Numbered from the stretch's first letter, positions 54,922 to 63,502 are shown. The stretch: DNA of 64,000 nt from Alcaligenes faecalis (GCF_005311025.1 NZ_CP031747.1:124001-188000), one strand, 5' to 3'. Numbers and translations are program-made. Notes: generated by a model not told the origin, from the letters alone.

Positions 54922-56229
54922 ATGAATGCTCGAGAAACTGAGATCCGCAATTTGCAAAAACGCTGGGCAGAAGACCCACGCTGGCAAGGTATCAAGCGTG
55001 GTTACACCGCTGAGGAAGTGATTCGTTTGCGTGGTTCTCTGGTTGAGGAGCACACCCTGGCTCGCCGTGGTGCTGAGCGTCTGTGGCAGTCCATCAATCA
55101 GGAACCCTTTGTGAACGCACTGGGCGCCCTGACGGGTAACCAGGCCATGCAACAGGTCAAGGCCGGTTTGAAAGCGATTTACCTGTCGGGTTGGCAAGTG
55201 GCTGGCGACGCTAACAGCGCTGGCGAAATGTACCCTGACCAGTCGCTGTACCCCGTCAATTCGGTGCCATCCGTGGTGCGTCGCATCAACAACTCCCTGG
55301 CTCGCTGTGATCAGATCCAGTGGATGGAAGGGGTGTACCCGGGTGACGAAGGCTACGTGGATTACTTCGCTCCTATCGTGGCCGACGCAGAAGCCGGTTT
55401 CGGTGGTGTGCTGAACGCATTTGAACTGATGAAGGCCATGATTGTGGCTGGCGCTGCTGGCGTTCACTTCGAGGACCAACTGGCTTCGGCCAAGAAGTGT
55501 GGTCACTTGGGTGGCAAAGTGCTGGTGCCAACTCGTGAGGCCATCTCCAAACTGGTGGCTGCTCGTCTGGCTGCTGACGTTCTGGACGTTCCCACCATTC
55601 TGGTTGCCCGCACGGATGCGGATGCAGCGGACCTGATCACCAGCGATGTGGACGAGTACGATCGCCCCTTCATTCTGGATGAGCGTACGGTGGAAGGTTT
55701 CTACCGCACCCGTGCCGGTCTGGATCAAGCCATTGCCCGTGGTCTGGCCTACGCTCCTTATGCCGATCTGGTCTGGTGCGAAACCTCCACACCGGATCTG
55801 GAGTACGCCCGCCGCTTCGCGGAAGCCATCCACCGTCAGTTCCCTGGCAAGCTGCTGTCCTACAACTGCTCGCCATCGTTCAACTGGAAGAAGAACCTGG
55901 ACGACGCCACGATTGCCAAGTTCCAGCGCGAGCTGGGTGCCATGGGCTACAAGTTCCAGTTCATCACCTTGGCTGGTTTCCACGCACTGAACTACGGCAT
56001 GTTCGAGCTGGCCCACGGCTACGCCCGCAACCAGATGAGCGCCTTCGTTCAACTGCAGGAAAAAGAGTTCGCCGCTGCACCCCTGGGCTTTACCGCTGTG
56101 AAACACCAGCGCGAAGTGGGTACAGGCTACTTTGACGCTGTCACTCAGACAGTTGAAGCCGGTAAGTCCTCGACGACCGCACTGGCTGGCTCCACAGAAG
56201 CCGAGCAGTTCGCGCCCTCCGAGGCATAA
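54922..56229 (+). CDS. aceA: Isocitrate lyase
   Basis: A 435-residue glyoxylate-shunt enzyme splitting isocitrate into succinate and glyoxylate. The catalytic loop is [19 protein letters not shown], with [32 protein letters not shown] and [13 protein letters not shown] also typical. The shunt lets the cell grow on acetyl-CoA from fatty acids or from the phenylacetate pathway in this window. Malate synthase is not adjacent. AGGAG precedes the ATG. Confidence 0.97.
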   Translation: MNARETEIRNLQKRWAEDPRWQGIKRGYTAEEVIRLRGSLVEEHTLARRGAERLWQSINQEPFVNALGALTGNQAMQQVKAGLKAIYLSGWQVAGDANSAGEMYPDQSLYPVNSVPSVVRRINNSLARCDQIQWMEGVYPGDEGYVDYFAPIVADAEAGFGGVLNAFELMKAMIVAGAAGVHFEDQLASAKKCGHLGGKVLVPTREAISKLVAARLAADVLDVPTILVARTDADAADLITSDVDEYDRPFILDERTVEGFYRTRAGLDQAIARGLAYAPYADLVWCETSTPDLEYARRFAEAIHRQFPGKLLSYNCSPSFNWKKNLDDATIAKFQRELGAMGYKFQFITLAGFHALNYGMFELAHGYARNQMSAFVQLQEKEFAAAPLGFTAVKHQREVGTGYFDAVTQTVEAGKSSTTALAGSTEAEQFAPSEA

Positions 56230-56270
56230 GCAGGACAGGGAAGGGTAGATAGCCCCTTCTCTGGTTGCAG

Positions 56271-56309
56271 GCAGCCCACCGTACGCTCCAGTCGGTGGGC
56301 TGCTTTTTT
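56271..56309 (+). terminator. Rho-independent terminator after aceA
   Basis: GCAGCCCACCG pairs with CGGTGGGCTGC across an 11-base loop, followed by TTTTTT. Confidence 0.92.
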
Positions 56310-56646
56310 ATTGGCACACTTTTTTGCTTAAAAGCTACATATTTCAAATATCAAATTTGAAGGCTTGATATTTGGTGGCAGCTGTTTTGAACAGACTTTG
56401 AAAGTATGGAAAGAGGGAGCGGAAACAAGCCCGAAAAGGCTTGCAAAGCGGGTGGTCAGACCTGCCTGTTCTTCAATTCAAGGTGCACGTTTGCGTGGAT
56501 TGATTTGCATTCACAGCGCTACATTATTTCGTCATGAAAAGTCTTGATAATCAAGGCACTCTCATAGGGAAAAGGCGTGGTAGACTTTGGCCGCGCAAGG
56601 GACGCACAAGCAGTGCGAAATCCTTGTCCTGTGTTGCGGATGGAAT
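56310..56646. other. Gap between aceA and the small-RNA terminator, no supported gene
   Basis: It contains overlapping dyads at its left end: CAAATATCAA (56345-56354) with TTGATATTTG (56365-56374), and TTCAAAT with ATTTGAA inside the same stretch. A further palindrome CTTGATAATCAAG lies near 56544. Two short open frames (60 and 83 codons) lack ribosome sites and recognisable protein features. Confidence 0.4.
56345..56374. repeat. Perfect 10-base inverted repeat
   Basis: CAAATATCAA and TTGATATTTG separated by ten bases, in an intergenic region between the aceA terminator and the cbb3 locus. It is a possible operator or RNA hairpin. Confidence 0.5.
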
Positions 56647-56674
56647 AAAAAAAAGGCTGCCAATAAGCAGCCTT
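56647..56674 (-). terminator. Minus-strand Rho-independent terminator
   Basis: Read on the minus strand, AAGGCTGC-TTATTG-GCAGCCTT is followed by six more T, eight in a row in all. There is no T run on the plus side, so it works only for a minus-strand transcript, yet no minus-strand gene precedes it. Confidence 0.85.
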
Positions 56675-56735
56675 GAAAGCATTGAACAGTTAGCGCCGCG
56701 TTGGGGGGGTAACGGCCTGAACAAGATGCATAAGG
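56647..56735 (-). ncRNA. Candidate FNR-linked C-rich small RNA
   Basis: On the minus strand an FNR box (56766-56779) is followed by a TATATC (56746-56741) that can act as -10, giving a start near 56735. About 88 bases later comes a strong Rho-independent terminator. Inside is a run of seven C (56709-56703) flanked by GCCGTT and AACG, which can pair to present the C run in a loop. No open frame fits. The box centre is about 38 bases from the inferred start, three short of the usual class II distance, so promoter activity is uncertain. Confidence 0.42.
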
Positions 56736-56765
56736 ACAACGATATAGGATCGAAGCAAAGTCGTA

Positions 56766-56813
56766 TTGATTTAAATCAAGAATGAAGAAATATCAGTGGC
56801 TTATAGTCCTTCC
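56766..56813 (+). promoter_or_regulatory. FNR box and class II promoter of the CcoI-like gene
   Basis: TTGAT-TTAA-ATCAA (56766-56779) is a perfect FNR/ANR box. TATAGT (56802-56807) lies exactly where a class II FNR promoter places its -10, and the predicted start (about 56813-56814) coincides with the ATG, suggesting a leaderless transcript. The symmetric box could also serve the minus strand. Confidence 0.75.
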
Positions 56814-57782
56814 ATGCGCGCATATTCGATTTTTTCTCTTCCAAAGCCCCTCACCGATGAGCAGCGGTCACGTCGGCGACACACATTAGCCCGTTTGGGC
56901 CTGTCCTGGCTGGCTGCCATGCAGGTGATGATGTTTGCTTTCCCCGGCTATATGCGCTCTTTCAGCACTCGCGCTGAAGACATTGAATCTCTCTCGCAAG
57001 TCATTGTGCTCATGAATTGGGCGGGCCTGTGCTTGACCATGCCTGTCGTGCTGTACTGTGCCTGGCCCATCCTGAAAGGGGCTGTCAAAAGCTTGTCCGA
57101 AGGTCGTGTAGGCATGGATGTGCCGGTGGCCTTGGGTATTGTGGGTGCCTTCCTGCCTAGTGTGTACAACACCTGGATCCAGCAGGGCGAGGTGTACTAC
57201 GACTCGGTCACGATGTTCGTGGCCTTTTTGCTGACTGCCCGTTATCTGGAGCTTTGCGCCCGCCAGTCGGTGACGCAGTCCGCATCCCATGACCTGATCG
57301 AACGCTTTCGCCAGTCCGTGACAGGTCATGCCAATACTCTGGCATTCTGGTTTGTCAGCATTCAGCTGGTATTGGCCGCCGCCTTTGGTCTGGTCTGGTA
57401 CTGGATGGACCCTTCGCATGTCGTTCCTGTTGTGGTTGCCATGCTGGTCATGAGCTGTCCCTGTGCCATGTCCATGTCGGTTCCCTCCGCCGTCGCTTCG
57501 GCGCATGCCGGCTTGCTGGCCCGACCTGCCAGGAATGAATTTGAAGTTGTACAACTGACCCAGCAAACTGGCCGCATCGCCCGTCAAAACCTGTACGGTT
57601 CGATTGTCTGGCACTTGCTCATGACTCCTTTGGCGGCCTTGGGCATTGTGGCTCCCTGGCTGGCCGCCGTCAGCATGCTGGTGTCCTCTTTGGCCGTGGC
57701 GGCCAACTCCTGGCGCATCTATCGCAGCCGCACCCGCGAGGTGCCGGCTCAGTGGACCGGTCCAGCAGCAAGGCAGGGCTGA
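56814..57782 (+). CDS. Membrane-only CcoI-like protein (copper P-type ATPase without soluble domains)
   Basis: A 322-residue protein with eight hydrophobic helices in the order of a P1B copper ATPase. CcoI-like landmarks are GRVGMDVPVALGIVGAF (residues 98-114), VYYDSVTMFVAFLL with RYLEL, the metal motif SCPCAMSMSVPSAV (CPC at 215-217), and the terminal helix pair RIARQNLYGS to SSLAVAANSW. The N-terminal metal-binding domain, the TGE actuator domain and the whole DKTGT phosphorylation/ATP domain are absent; CcoI is normally over 700 residues. It directly precedes ccoS, as ccoI does. It is unlikely to hydrolyse ATP. A copper channel or oxidase assembly factor is inferred. Confidence 0.85.
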   Translation: MRAYSIFSLPKPLTDEQRSRRRHTLARLGLSWLAAMQVMMFAFPGYMRSFSTRAEDIESLSQVIVLMNWAGLCLTMPVVLYCAWPILKGAVKSLSEGRVGMDVPVALGIVGAFLPSVYNTWIQQGEVYYDSVTMFVAFLLTARYLELCARQSVTQSASHDLIERFRQSVTGHANTLAFWFVSIQLVLAAAFGLVWYWMDPSHVVPVVVAMLVMSCPCAMSMSVPSAVASAHAGLLARPARNEFEVVQLTQQTGRIARQNLYGSIVWHLLMTPLAALGIVAPWLAAVSMLVSSLAVAANSWRIYRSRTREVPAQWTGPAARQG

Positions 57783-57783
57783 T

Positions 57784-57969
57784 ATGTTTGGCTCTTTGCT
57801 GGTCCTGATCCCCATCTCCATTTTTCTGGTCATTGTTATCGGTGTCTCTTTCTGGTGGGCCATTTTTGCTGGCCAGTTTGAAGATACGGGCAATGCGGCT
57901 GATTCCATCTTGCTGGACGACGACTCCACAGCGGGTTTGTCGGGAGCAGAGCGTCCACCCGATTCCTGA
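57784..57969 (+). CDS. ccoS: cbb3 oxidase assembly protein CcoS
   Basis: A 61-residue protein with one N-terminal membrane helix (MFGSLLVLIPISIFLVIVIG) followed by FWWAIFAGQFEDTG, the conserved CcoS pattern, and an acidic tail. In Rhodobacter CcoS is needed for cofactor insertion into the cbb3 oxidase. It starts two bases after the CcoI-like gene. Confidence 0.9.
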   Translation: MFGSLLVLIPISIFLVIVIGVSFWWAIFAGQFEDTGNAADSILLDDDSTAGLSGAERPPDS

Positions 57970-58065
57970 TACCTTCCAATTTTTTTGTTTTTTAGCCCTG
58001 CAAATGGTCGGCGACACACAGTCTGCGGGGCGGAAACACGCGCGAGCGCGTGCTTTCCGAAGTTT

Positions 58066-58079
58066 TTTGATAAGCATCA
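58066..58079 (+). promoter_or_regulatory. FNR box upstream of ccoN
   Basis: TTGAT-AAGC-ATCAA, a perfect match to the FNR/ANR consensus, about 76 bases before the ccoN start. GATGAT (58103-58108) is close to the -10 position expected for a class II promoter. Confidence 0.8.
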
Positions 58080-58155
58080 AGTAGCAGATTACCGACTTGC
58101 TGGATGATGTAGCTTGTTGTCGCTTGTATTAACAATGTTTGTTTAGGGGAAGCAA

Positions 58156-59643
58156 ATGGGCACTTCCGATGCAGTCGGAAATAACGCCGAAGTCTTCAAT
58201 TACGGGATTGTGAGGCAGTTCGCCATCATGACCGTATTTTGGGGCGTCATCGGCATGGCAATAGGCCTTTTTATTGCCTTGCAGTTGATTTGGCCAGAAC
58301 TCAATTTCGACACACCGTGGCTTAGTTTTGGACGTCTGCGTCCACTGCATACGAACGCTGTGATTTTTGCCTTTGGTGGCACCGGCTTGTTCGCGACATC
58401 CTACTATGTCGTGCAGCGTACCTGTCAGGCCCGTTTGTTCTGCGACAAGCTGGCAGCCTTTACCTTCTGGGGCTGGCAAGCCGTGCTGGTGGCCGCGGTC
58501 ATTACCCTGCCTATGGGTTACACCAGCTCCAAAGAGTACGCCGAACTGGAATGGCCGATTGACATCCTGATCACGCTGGTCTGGGTGGCTTACGCCATTG
58601 TGTTCTTTGGCACGATCGTCAAGCGCCGTGTGCGTCACATTTATGTGGCCAACTGGTTCTTTGGCTCCTACATCGTCACCATCGCTGTACTGCACATTTT
58701 CAATAACCTGGAACTGCCAGTCAGCTTCATGAAGTCCTACTCGGCCTACGCCGGTGTGCAGGACGCCATGGTGCAGTGGTGGTACGGCCATAACGCCGTG
58801 GGCTTTTTCCTGACCACGTCCTTCCTGGGCATGATGTACTACTTCATCCCCAAACAGGCCAACCGCCCCATCTACTCCTACCGTTTGTCCATCGTTCACT
58901 TCTGGGCTCTGGGCTTTACGTACATGTGGGCAGGTCCTCACCACTTGCTGTACACCTCCTTGCCAGACTGGACTCAGTCCTTGGGCATGACTTTCTCCCT
59001 GATTCTGCTGGCTCCCTCCTGGGGCGGCATGATCAACGGCATCATGACTTTGTCGGGTGCCTGGCACAAGCTGCGTACTGACGCGATCCTGAAGTTCATG
59101 GTTGTGGCTCTGTCCTTCTACGGTATGTCTACCTTTGAAGGTTCCATGATGGCTATCCGTACGGTGAACGCGCTGTCGCACTACACCGATTGGACTATTG
59201 GTCACGTGCACTCCGGCGCGTTGGGCTGGGTTGCCATGATTACCTTCGGTTCTCTGTACTACCTGATCCCACGTCTGTACGGCCGTACTGAAATGGCTCG
59301 TCCCCGTCTGATCGACCTGCACTTCTGGCTGGCTACCCTGGGCGTGGTGCTGTATATCGCCGCGATGTGGATTGCCGGTGTGATGCAAGGTCTGATGTGG
59401 CGTGCTACCGGTGTTGATGGCACCTTGACGTACAGCTTTGTGGAAGTCGTGAAAGCTACTTACCCCTTCTACGCAATCCGTGCTTTGGGCGGCGCCTTCT
59501 TTGTGGCCGGTATCTTGCTGATGTCCTGGAACGTGTTCCTGACCATCCGTGCAGGCGAGAAAGGCATCAACCCTGTTGTGCCCCTCAAGAACCCAGACGC
59601 CCGCGATCCAGCCCTGGTGGGTCCAACCCCTGTGCTGGCCTAA
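58156..59643 (+). CDS. ccoN: cbb3-type cytochrome c oxidase subunit I
   Basis: A 495-residue haem-copper oxidase core with about twelve to fourteen membrane helices. Haem and CuB ligands include the His in [30 protein letters not shown] with its adjacent Tyr, [14 protein letters not shown], and the paired His region [15 protein letters not shown]. It reduces oxygen to water with high affinity and pumps protons. It is preceded by an FNR box and the ribosome site AGGGGAA. Confidence 0.97.
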   Translation: MGTSDAVGNNAEVFNYGIVRQFAIMTVFWGVIGMAIGLFIALQLIWPELNFDTPWLSFGRLRPLHTNAVIFAFGGTGLFATSYYVVQRTCQARLFCDKLAAFTFWGWQAVLVAAVITLPMGYTSSKEYAELEWPIDILITLVWVAYAIVFFGTIVKRRVRHIYVANWFFGSYIVTIAVLHIFNNLELPVSFMKSYSAYAGVQDAMVQWWYGHNAVGFFLTTSFLGMMYYFIPKQANRPIYSYRLSIVHFWALGFTYMWAGPHHLLYTSLPDWTQSLGMTFSLILLAPSWGGMINGIMTLSGAWHKLRTDAILKFMVVALSFYGMSTFEGSMMAIRTVNALSHYTDWTIGHVHSGALGWVAMITFGSLYYLIPRLYGRTEMARPRLIDLHFWLATLGVVLYIAAMWIAGVMQGLMWRATGVDGTLTYSFVEVVKATYPFYAIRALGGAFFVAGILLMSWNVFLTIRAGEKGINPVVPLKNPDARDPALVGPTPVLA

Positions 59644-59653
59644 GGAGTAAATC

Positions 59654-60313
59654 ATGGCTAATGACACTAAAAAGCGCTTTTCACACGCCACGATCGAGAA
59701 AAATACCGGGTTGTTGATCATCCTGAGCATCTTGGTGATCTCGTTCGCAGGTCTGGTTCAGATTGTGCCCTTGTTCTTTCAACACTCGACCACGCAGCCT
59801 ACCGAAGGCATCCAGCCATACGAACCTTTGCGACTGATTGGTCGTGACATCTACATCCGTGAAGGGTGTGTGGGCTGTCACTCCCAGCAGATCCGTATGC
59901 TGCAGTCCGAAGTGCAGCGCTACGGTCCTTACTCGCTGGCCGGTGAGTCCGTGTACGACCACCCCTTCCTGTGGGGCTCCAAGCGTACCGGTCCTGATTT
60001 GGCCCGCGTAGGTCAGCGTTACAGCGACGAATGGCACCGCATTCACTTGCGTAACCCACGTAACGTGGTCAAAGAGTCCAATATGCCCGCCTACCCATGG
60101 CTGCAGAAGAACTCGGTGGAAGGTGAAAACGTGCAGGATCGCATGAAGGTGCTGCGTACCCTGGGCGTGCCGTACACGCAGGAACAAATTGATGCTGCTC
60201 CTCAGGAGCTGGTAGGCAAGACCGAAGAAGATGCAGTGGTTGCTTACTTGCAGGGCCTGGGCGTAGCCAGTCGCGACGCAGCCGCCAAGGCTGTGGAGCA
60301 GGGGAGCCACTAA
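59654..60313 (+). CDS. ccoO: cbb3-type cytochrome c oxidase subunit II
   Basis: A 219-residue membrane-anchored monohaem cytochrome c. An N-terminal helix ([20 protein letters not shown]) is followed by the haem motif [12 protein letters not shown] and the Met ligand region near [12 protein letters not shown]. It passes electrons from CcoP to CcoN on the periplasmic side. It lies ten bases after ccoN. Confidence 0.97.
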   Translation: MANDTKKRFSHATIEKNTGLLIILSILVISFAGLVQIVPLFFQHSTTQPTEGIQPYEPLRLIGRDIYIREGCVGCHSQQIRMLQSEVQRYGPYSLAGESVYDHPFLWGSKRTGPDLARVGQRYSDEWHRIHLRNPRNVVKESNMPAYPWLQKNSVEGENVQDRMKVLRTLGVPYTQEQIDAAPQELVGKTEEDAVVAYLQGLGVASRDAAAKAVEQGSH

Positions 60314-60487
60314 ATGCTAGCCATCATCAACGCTGTTGTGACCGCTTTGGCGATGGCGACCTTCCTTGGCATTTGCTGGTGGGCGTTCTCTCGGGGACGC
60401 CGCCAGGCCAACGAAGAAGCAGCGCTTCTGCCTTTCGCCTTGCCCGACGAGGGAATCAACGATAAAAACCCTGGGGGTTCCGAATGA
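60314..60487 (+). CDS. ccoQ: cbb3 oxidase subunit CcoQ
   Basis: A 57-residue single-span protein: residues 1-24 form a membrane helix (MLAIINAVVTALAMATFLGI then CWWAF), followed by SRGRRQANEEAALLPFALPD. The position between ccoO and ccoP, the size and the WW-F-S-R-R pattern identify it as CcoQ, which stabilises the complex. It starts directly after the ccoO stop and overlaps the ccoP start by four bases. Confidence 0.92.
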   Translation: MLAIINAVVTALAMATFLGICWWAFSRGRRQANEEAALLPFALPDEGINDKNPGGSE

Positions 60488-61401
60488 GTGACTTTTTTAA
60501 CAATGGCTGGAGCCTCTGGATTTCCGGCATCGCCTTGTTAGGCATCATATTTTGTTTGTGGCTGTTATTTACTCAGCGTGCATTTCTGGGCAAGACGGTC
60601 GATGTGGAAGAAACCGGCCACGTCTGGGATGGTGACCTGACCGAGCTGAACACGCCAGTGCCTCGCTGGTGGACCGTGATGTACATCGGTTTGTGTGTGT
60701 TTGCCTTGGGTTACCTGGTGCTGTATCCCGGCCTGGGCAGTTTCAAGGGCACATTGGGTTTTAGTTCCGGCCAACAGGTCAAGCAGCAACAGGCCGAGAT
60801 CAATGCTCGCCTGGAGCCTGTGTACGCCCGTTACCGCGAAATGCCTATTGAAGAGATCGCTCGCGATCAGGAGGCCCGCGAAATTGGTCAGCGCCTGTTC
60901 CTGAATAACTGCGCCCAGTGTCACGGTTCCGATGCACAAGGTGCTCCCAGCTTCCCTAACCTGGCCAATAAAGCCTGGTTGTGGGGTGGCGAGCCCGAGC
61001 AGATTCTGCACACCATTACCGAAGGTCGTACCGGGATGATGCCGCCACAAGCGCAATTCACCCCCGCTCAAGCCTCCGACGTGGCTCAGTATGTGCGTTC
61101 CTTGTCCGGCCTGGCTGCAGATCCTCTGCGTCTGGTGGCTGGTAAGCGTGTTTATGACAGCGCATGTTTTGCCTGTCACGGTGCGGATGCCAAGGGCAAC
61201 ACCTTGTTGGGCGCTCCTGATCTGACGGACGATTACTGGTTGTATGGCAGCTCCGAAGCCACCATCGTTCAGACCGTCTTGCAGGGTCGTACCAACCAGA
61301 TGCCGGCTCAGAAAGCCACTTTGACTCCTGAGCAGATTCGTTTGCTGGCGGGTTGGGTCTGGGGCTTGTCGAACAATGCTGAGCCTGCCCAGGCTAACTA
61401 A
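60484..61401 (+). CDS. ccoP: cbb3-type cytochrome c oxidase subunit III
   Basis: A 305-residue dihaem cytochrome c. Two N-terminal helices (residues ~7-27 and ~58-80) anchor it; the haem motifs are NNCAQCHGSDAQG and SACFACHGADAKG, with Met ligands in GMMPPQ and NQMPAQ. It accepts electrons from soluble cytochrome c or the bc1 complex. The gene is coupled to ccoQ. Confidence 0.97.
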   Translation: MSDFFNNGWSLWISGIALLGIIFCLWLLFTQRAFLGKTVDVEETGHVWDGDLTELNTPVPRWWTVMYIGLCVFALGYLVLYPGLGSFKGTLGFSSGQQVKQQQAEINARLEPVYARYREMPIEEIARDQEAREIGQRLFLNNCAQCHGSDAQGAPSFPNLANKAWLWGGEPEQILHTITEGRTGMMPPQAQFTPAQASDVAQYVRSLSGLAADPLRLVAGKRVYDSACFACHGADAKGNTLLGAPDLTDDYWLYGSSEATIVQTVLQGRTNQMPAQKATLTPEQIRLLAGWVWGLSNNAEPAQAN

Positions 61402-61438
61402 TGTGTTTTAAATTGATCTGACGCCTTCAGGACTTGCA

Positions 61439-62938
61439 ATGAGTAGTGATTCTTCCCAACCCAGCGCTGATAACGCGCAGGGAACTGTGCCCAAGTGGCA
61501 ACCTCCACGTAACACCAAGGGAGCGGGTGGAACCTCTCCGCAAGTCGAGAAGGCGCTGGTCGATGTACGCAGCAAAATCTATCCACGATCCGTCAAGGGC
61601 GTATTCGCCCGCTGGCGGATCTGGATGGTGTATTTCACGCAGATCATTTTCTATGGTCTGCCCTGGTTGGAATGGCATGGCCGTCAGGCCGTGCTGTTTG
61701 ACCTGCTGGAACGCAAGTTCTACATCTTTGGCATGATTTTGTGGCCCCAGGACGTTATTTACCTGACGGTGCTGCTCCTGATATCTGCCTTCTCCTTATT
61801 CCTTTTCACCGCCATGGCCGGACGTTTGTTCTGTGGCTATGCCTGTCCGCAGACGGTCTACACCGAGATCTTCATGTGGGTCGAGCGCAAGGTGGAAGGG
61901 GACCGTCTGGCGCGTATCCGCTTGGATGAGCAAGCCTGGAACGCCCGCAAATTACGTCTCAAAGCAACCAAGCACTTCCTGTGGATCGTGATTGCTTTGT
62001 GGACCGGCTTTACCTTTATCGGCTACTTCGCTCCTATCCGTGAACTGGGTGGCGAGCTGATCGCCCTGTCTCTGGGCCCTTGGCAGTGGTTCTGGCTCTT
62101 GTTCTACGCCTTTGCCACCTGGGGTAACGCCGGTTTCATGCGCGAAGCCGTCTGTAAGTACATGTGCCCCTACGCACGTTTCCAAAGTGCCATGGTGGAC
62201 AGCGATACCTTTGTGGTGACCTACGATTTTGTGCGTGGTGAAACCCGCGGTGGTCGATCTCGCAAGATTGACCACAAAGAAGCCGGTATGGGCGACTGTG
62301 TGGACTGCAGCCTCTGTGTTCAGGTCTGTCCGACCGGTATTGATATTCGTGATGGCCTGCAATACATGTGTATTGGCTGTGGCGCCTGTGTGGACGTCTG
62401 TGACCAGGTCATGGACAAGATGGGCTATGAGAAGGGCCTGATCCGCTACACCTCGGAGCGCGCCATTAAAGAGCGCATGACGCAATCGCAGGTGCGACGT
62501 CGCATGCTGCGCCCGCGCGTGCTGTCTTATATCCTGATTCTGGCCGTCATTTGCGGTGCCTTCGTCTACACCTTGGCAACCCGTACCCCGATGCGTGTGG
62601 ACGTGATTCGTGACCGTGGTGCTCTGGGCCGTGAAGTGCCTGGGGGCATGATCGAAAACGTGTTCCGTTTGCAAGTCATCAATACCTCGGAAGAGGCGAT
62701 GGAGTTGCAGTTGTCCGTAACAGGTCTGGAAGGTGCACGCATTCACTTGACCGAGAACGGCCAGGATCACATTCATGTGGCCCCTGCAGGCAATAGATTG
62801 TTGCCTGTCGTGGTGCAAGTCCCAATTAGTAGTGCCAAGCCAGGCCTGTATGATATTTCCATTCAGGCAGTCGGCGAGCATGAAGGGGGCCGCAAAACCT
62901 ACGTGAATGAACGCAGTAGTTTTTATATTCCTCAGTAA
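61439..62938 (+). CDS. ccoG: Cytochrome c oxidase accessory protein CcoG (FixG/RdxA)
   Basis: A 499-residue membrane iron-sulfur protein needed for cbb3 assembly, probably reducing Cu(II) for insertion. About five helices are present. Cys clusters include FCGYACPQTVYTEIFMW, CKYMCPYARFQSAM, CVDCSLCVQVCPTG and CIGCGACVDVCDQV, the last two forming two [4Fe-4S] sites. The C-terminal ~120 residues form a periplasmic Ig-like domain. With the CcoI-like neighbour lacking an ATPase domain, CcoG and CcoS are the intact assembly factors of this locus. Confidence 0.95.
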   Translation: MSSDSSQPSADNAQGTVPKWQPPRNTKGAGGTSPQVEKALVDVRSKIYPRSVKGVFARWRIWMVYFTQIIFYGLPWLEWHGRQAVLFDLLERKFYIFGMILWPQDVIYLTVLLLISAFSLFLFTAMAGRLFCGYACPQTVYTEIFMWVERKVEGDRLARIRLDEQAWNARKLRLKATKHFLWIVIALWTGFTFIGYFAPIRELGGELIALSLGPWQWFWLLFYAFATWGNAGFMREAVCKYMCPYARFQSAMVDSDTFVVTYDFVRGETRGGRSRKIDHKEAGMGDCVDCSLCVQVCPTGIDIRDGLQYMCIGCGACVDVCDQVMDKMGYEKGLIRYTSERAIKERMTQSQVRRRMLRPRVLSYILILAVICGAFVYTLATRTPMRVDVIRDRGALGREVPGGMIENVFRLQVINTSEEAMELQLSVTGLEGARIHLTENGQDHIHVAPAGNRLLPVVVQVPISSAKPGLYDISIQAVGEHEGGRKTYVNERSSFYIPQ

Positions 62939-62956
62939 CTTTATAAAGAGCAAAAA

Positions 62957-63160
62957 ATGGACGAATCAAAGGACAGTGGACCCTGGTGGCGTGAACCGTG
63001 GCCCTGGTTGTTGATGGCCGGCCCGGCTCTGGCTATCGTGGGCTGCGTCATTACCATTGTGCTGGCGTTCCAGAACTTCAGTAATCAGGGAGTGACGGAC
63101 GGCGGCGTCAAGCAAGGTCTGGTCGTCACCAAAGGCGAGCCTGCCCGCGAGCAGCGCTAA
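62957..63160 (+). CDS. ccoH: FixH/CcoH-family protein
   Basis: A 67-residue protein with WWREPWPWLLMAGPALAIVG, the hallmark FixH start, one membrane helix, and VKQGLVVTKG matching the YYKQGL region. It is short: most FixH proteins are ~150 residues and carry a periplasmic domain that is missing here. CcoH stabilises cbb3 assembly through its helix, so the short form may still act. It follows ccoG by 18 bases. Confidence 0.82.
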   Translation: MDESKDSGPWWREPWPWLLMAGPALAIVGCVITIVLAFQNFSNQGVTDGGVKQGLVVTKGEPAREQR

Positions 63161-63226
63161 AAGTAGTTGATACACCGTTACGCTAGGGTTGAGAGAAGTA
63201 TGTTTCCGTTCAAGAAGGGGGTACGA

Positions 63227-63481
63227 ATGACCATCCGATCGTTGATGTGGATACTGTGGCCTTCATTCCTGGTCGCTGGGGTACTGAGTGCAATCGTGTT
63301 TGCTTTGGTAGACCCGTTGGACATCGTTGTGCTTGGACATATGCAAGTAGATCGACTGACCTTTTATACGGTGGCGTTTTTTCTGTTCTGGGTGGCCGCT
63401 GCGGTGGCTTGTACGCTTAGCCTGTATATGTCCTCTGGTTCGCCAGCGGTACTGGCTGAACCGGCAGATAGTCTGGACTGA
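63227..63481 (+). CDS. Small two-helix membrane protein in the cbb3 cluster, unknown function
   Basis: An 84-residue protein with two membrane helices (LMWILWPSFLVAGVLSAIVF and VAFFLFWVAAAVACTLSLYM), joined by DPLDIVVLGHMQVDRLTFYT. The start MTIRSLMW follows AAGGGGG by about seven bases; an ATG nine codons earlier (63200) is possible. It ends the cbb3 transcription unit before a terminator, so a role in oxidase assembly or the respiratory membrane is inferred only from position. Confidence 0.7.
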   Translation: MTIRSLMWILWPSFLVAGVLSAIVFALVDPLDIVVLGHMQVDRLTFYTVAFFLFWVAAAVACTLSLYMSSGSPAVLAEPADSLD

Positions 63482-63502
63482 TTTCGACAAGCGCCAAAAG
63501 AC

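Noticed and set aside
56543-56556. CTTGATAATCAAG as a third FNR box
   Set aside because: The half-sites are separated by one base, not four, so it does not fit an FNR dimer.
56534-56785. 83-codon frame before the cbb3 locus
   Set aside because: It spans the minus-strand terminator and the FNR box and shows no protein-like features; the regulatory reading explains the sequence better.
58129-59730. 533-codon antisense frame opposite ccoN
   Set aside because: Overlaps a certain gene, is His/Gly/Gln-rich, and has no promoter or ribosome site.
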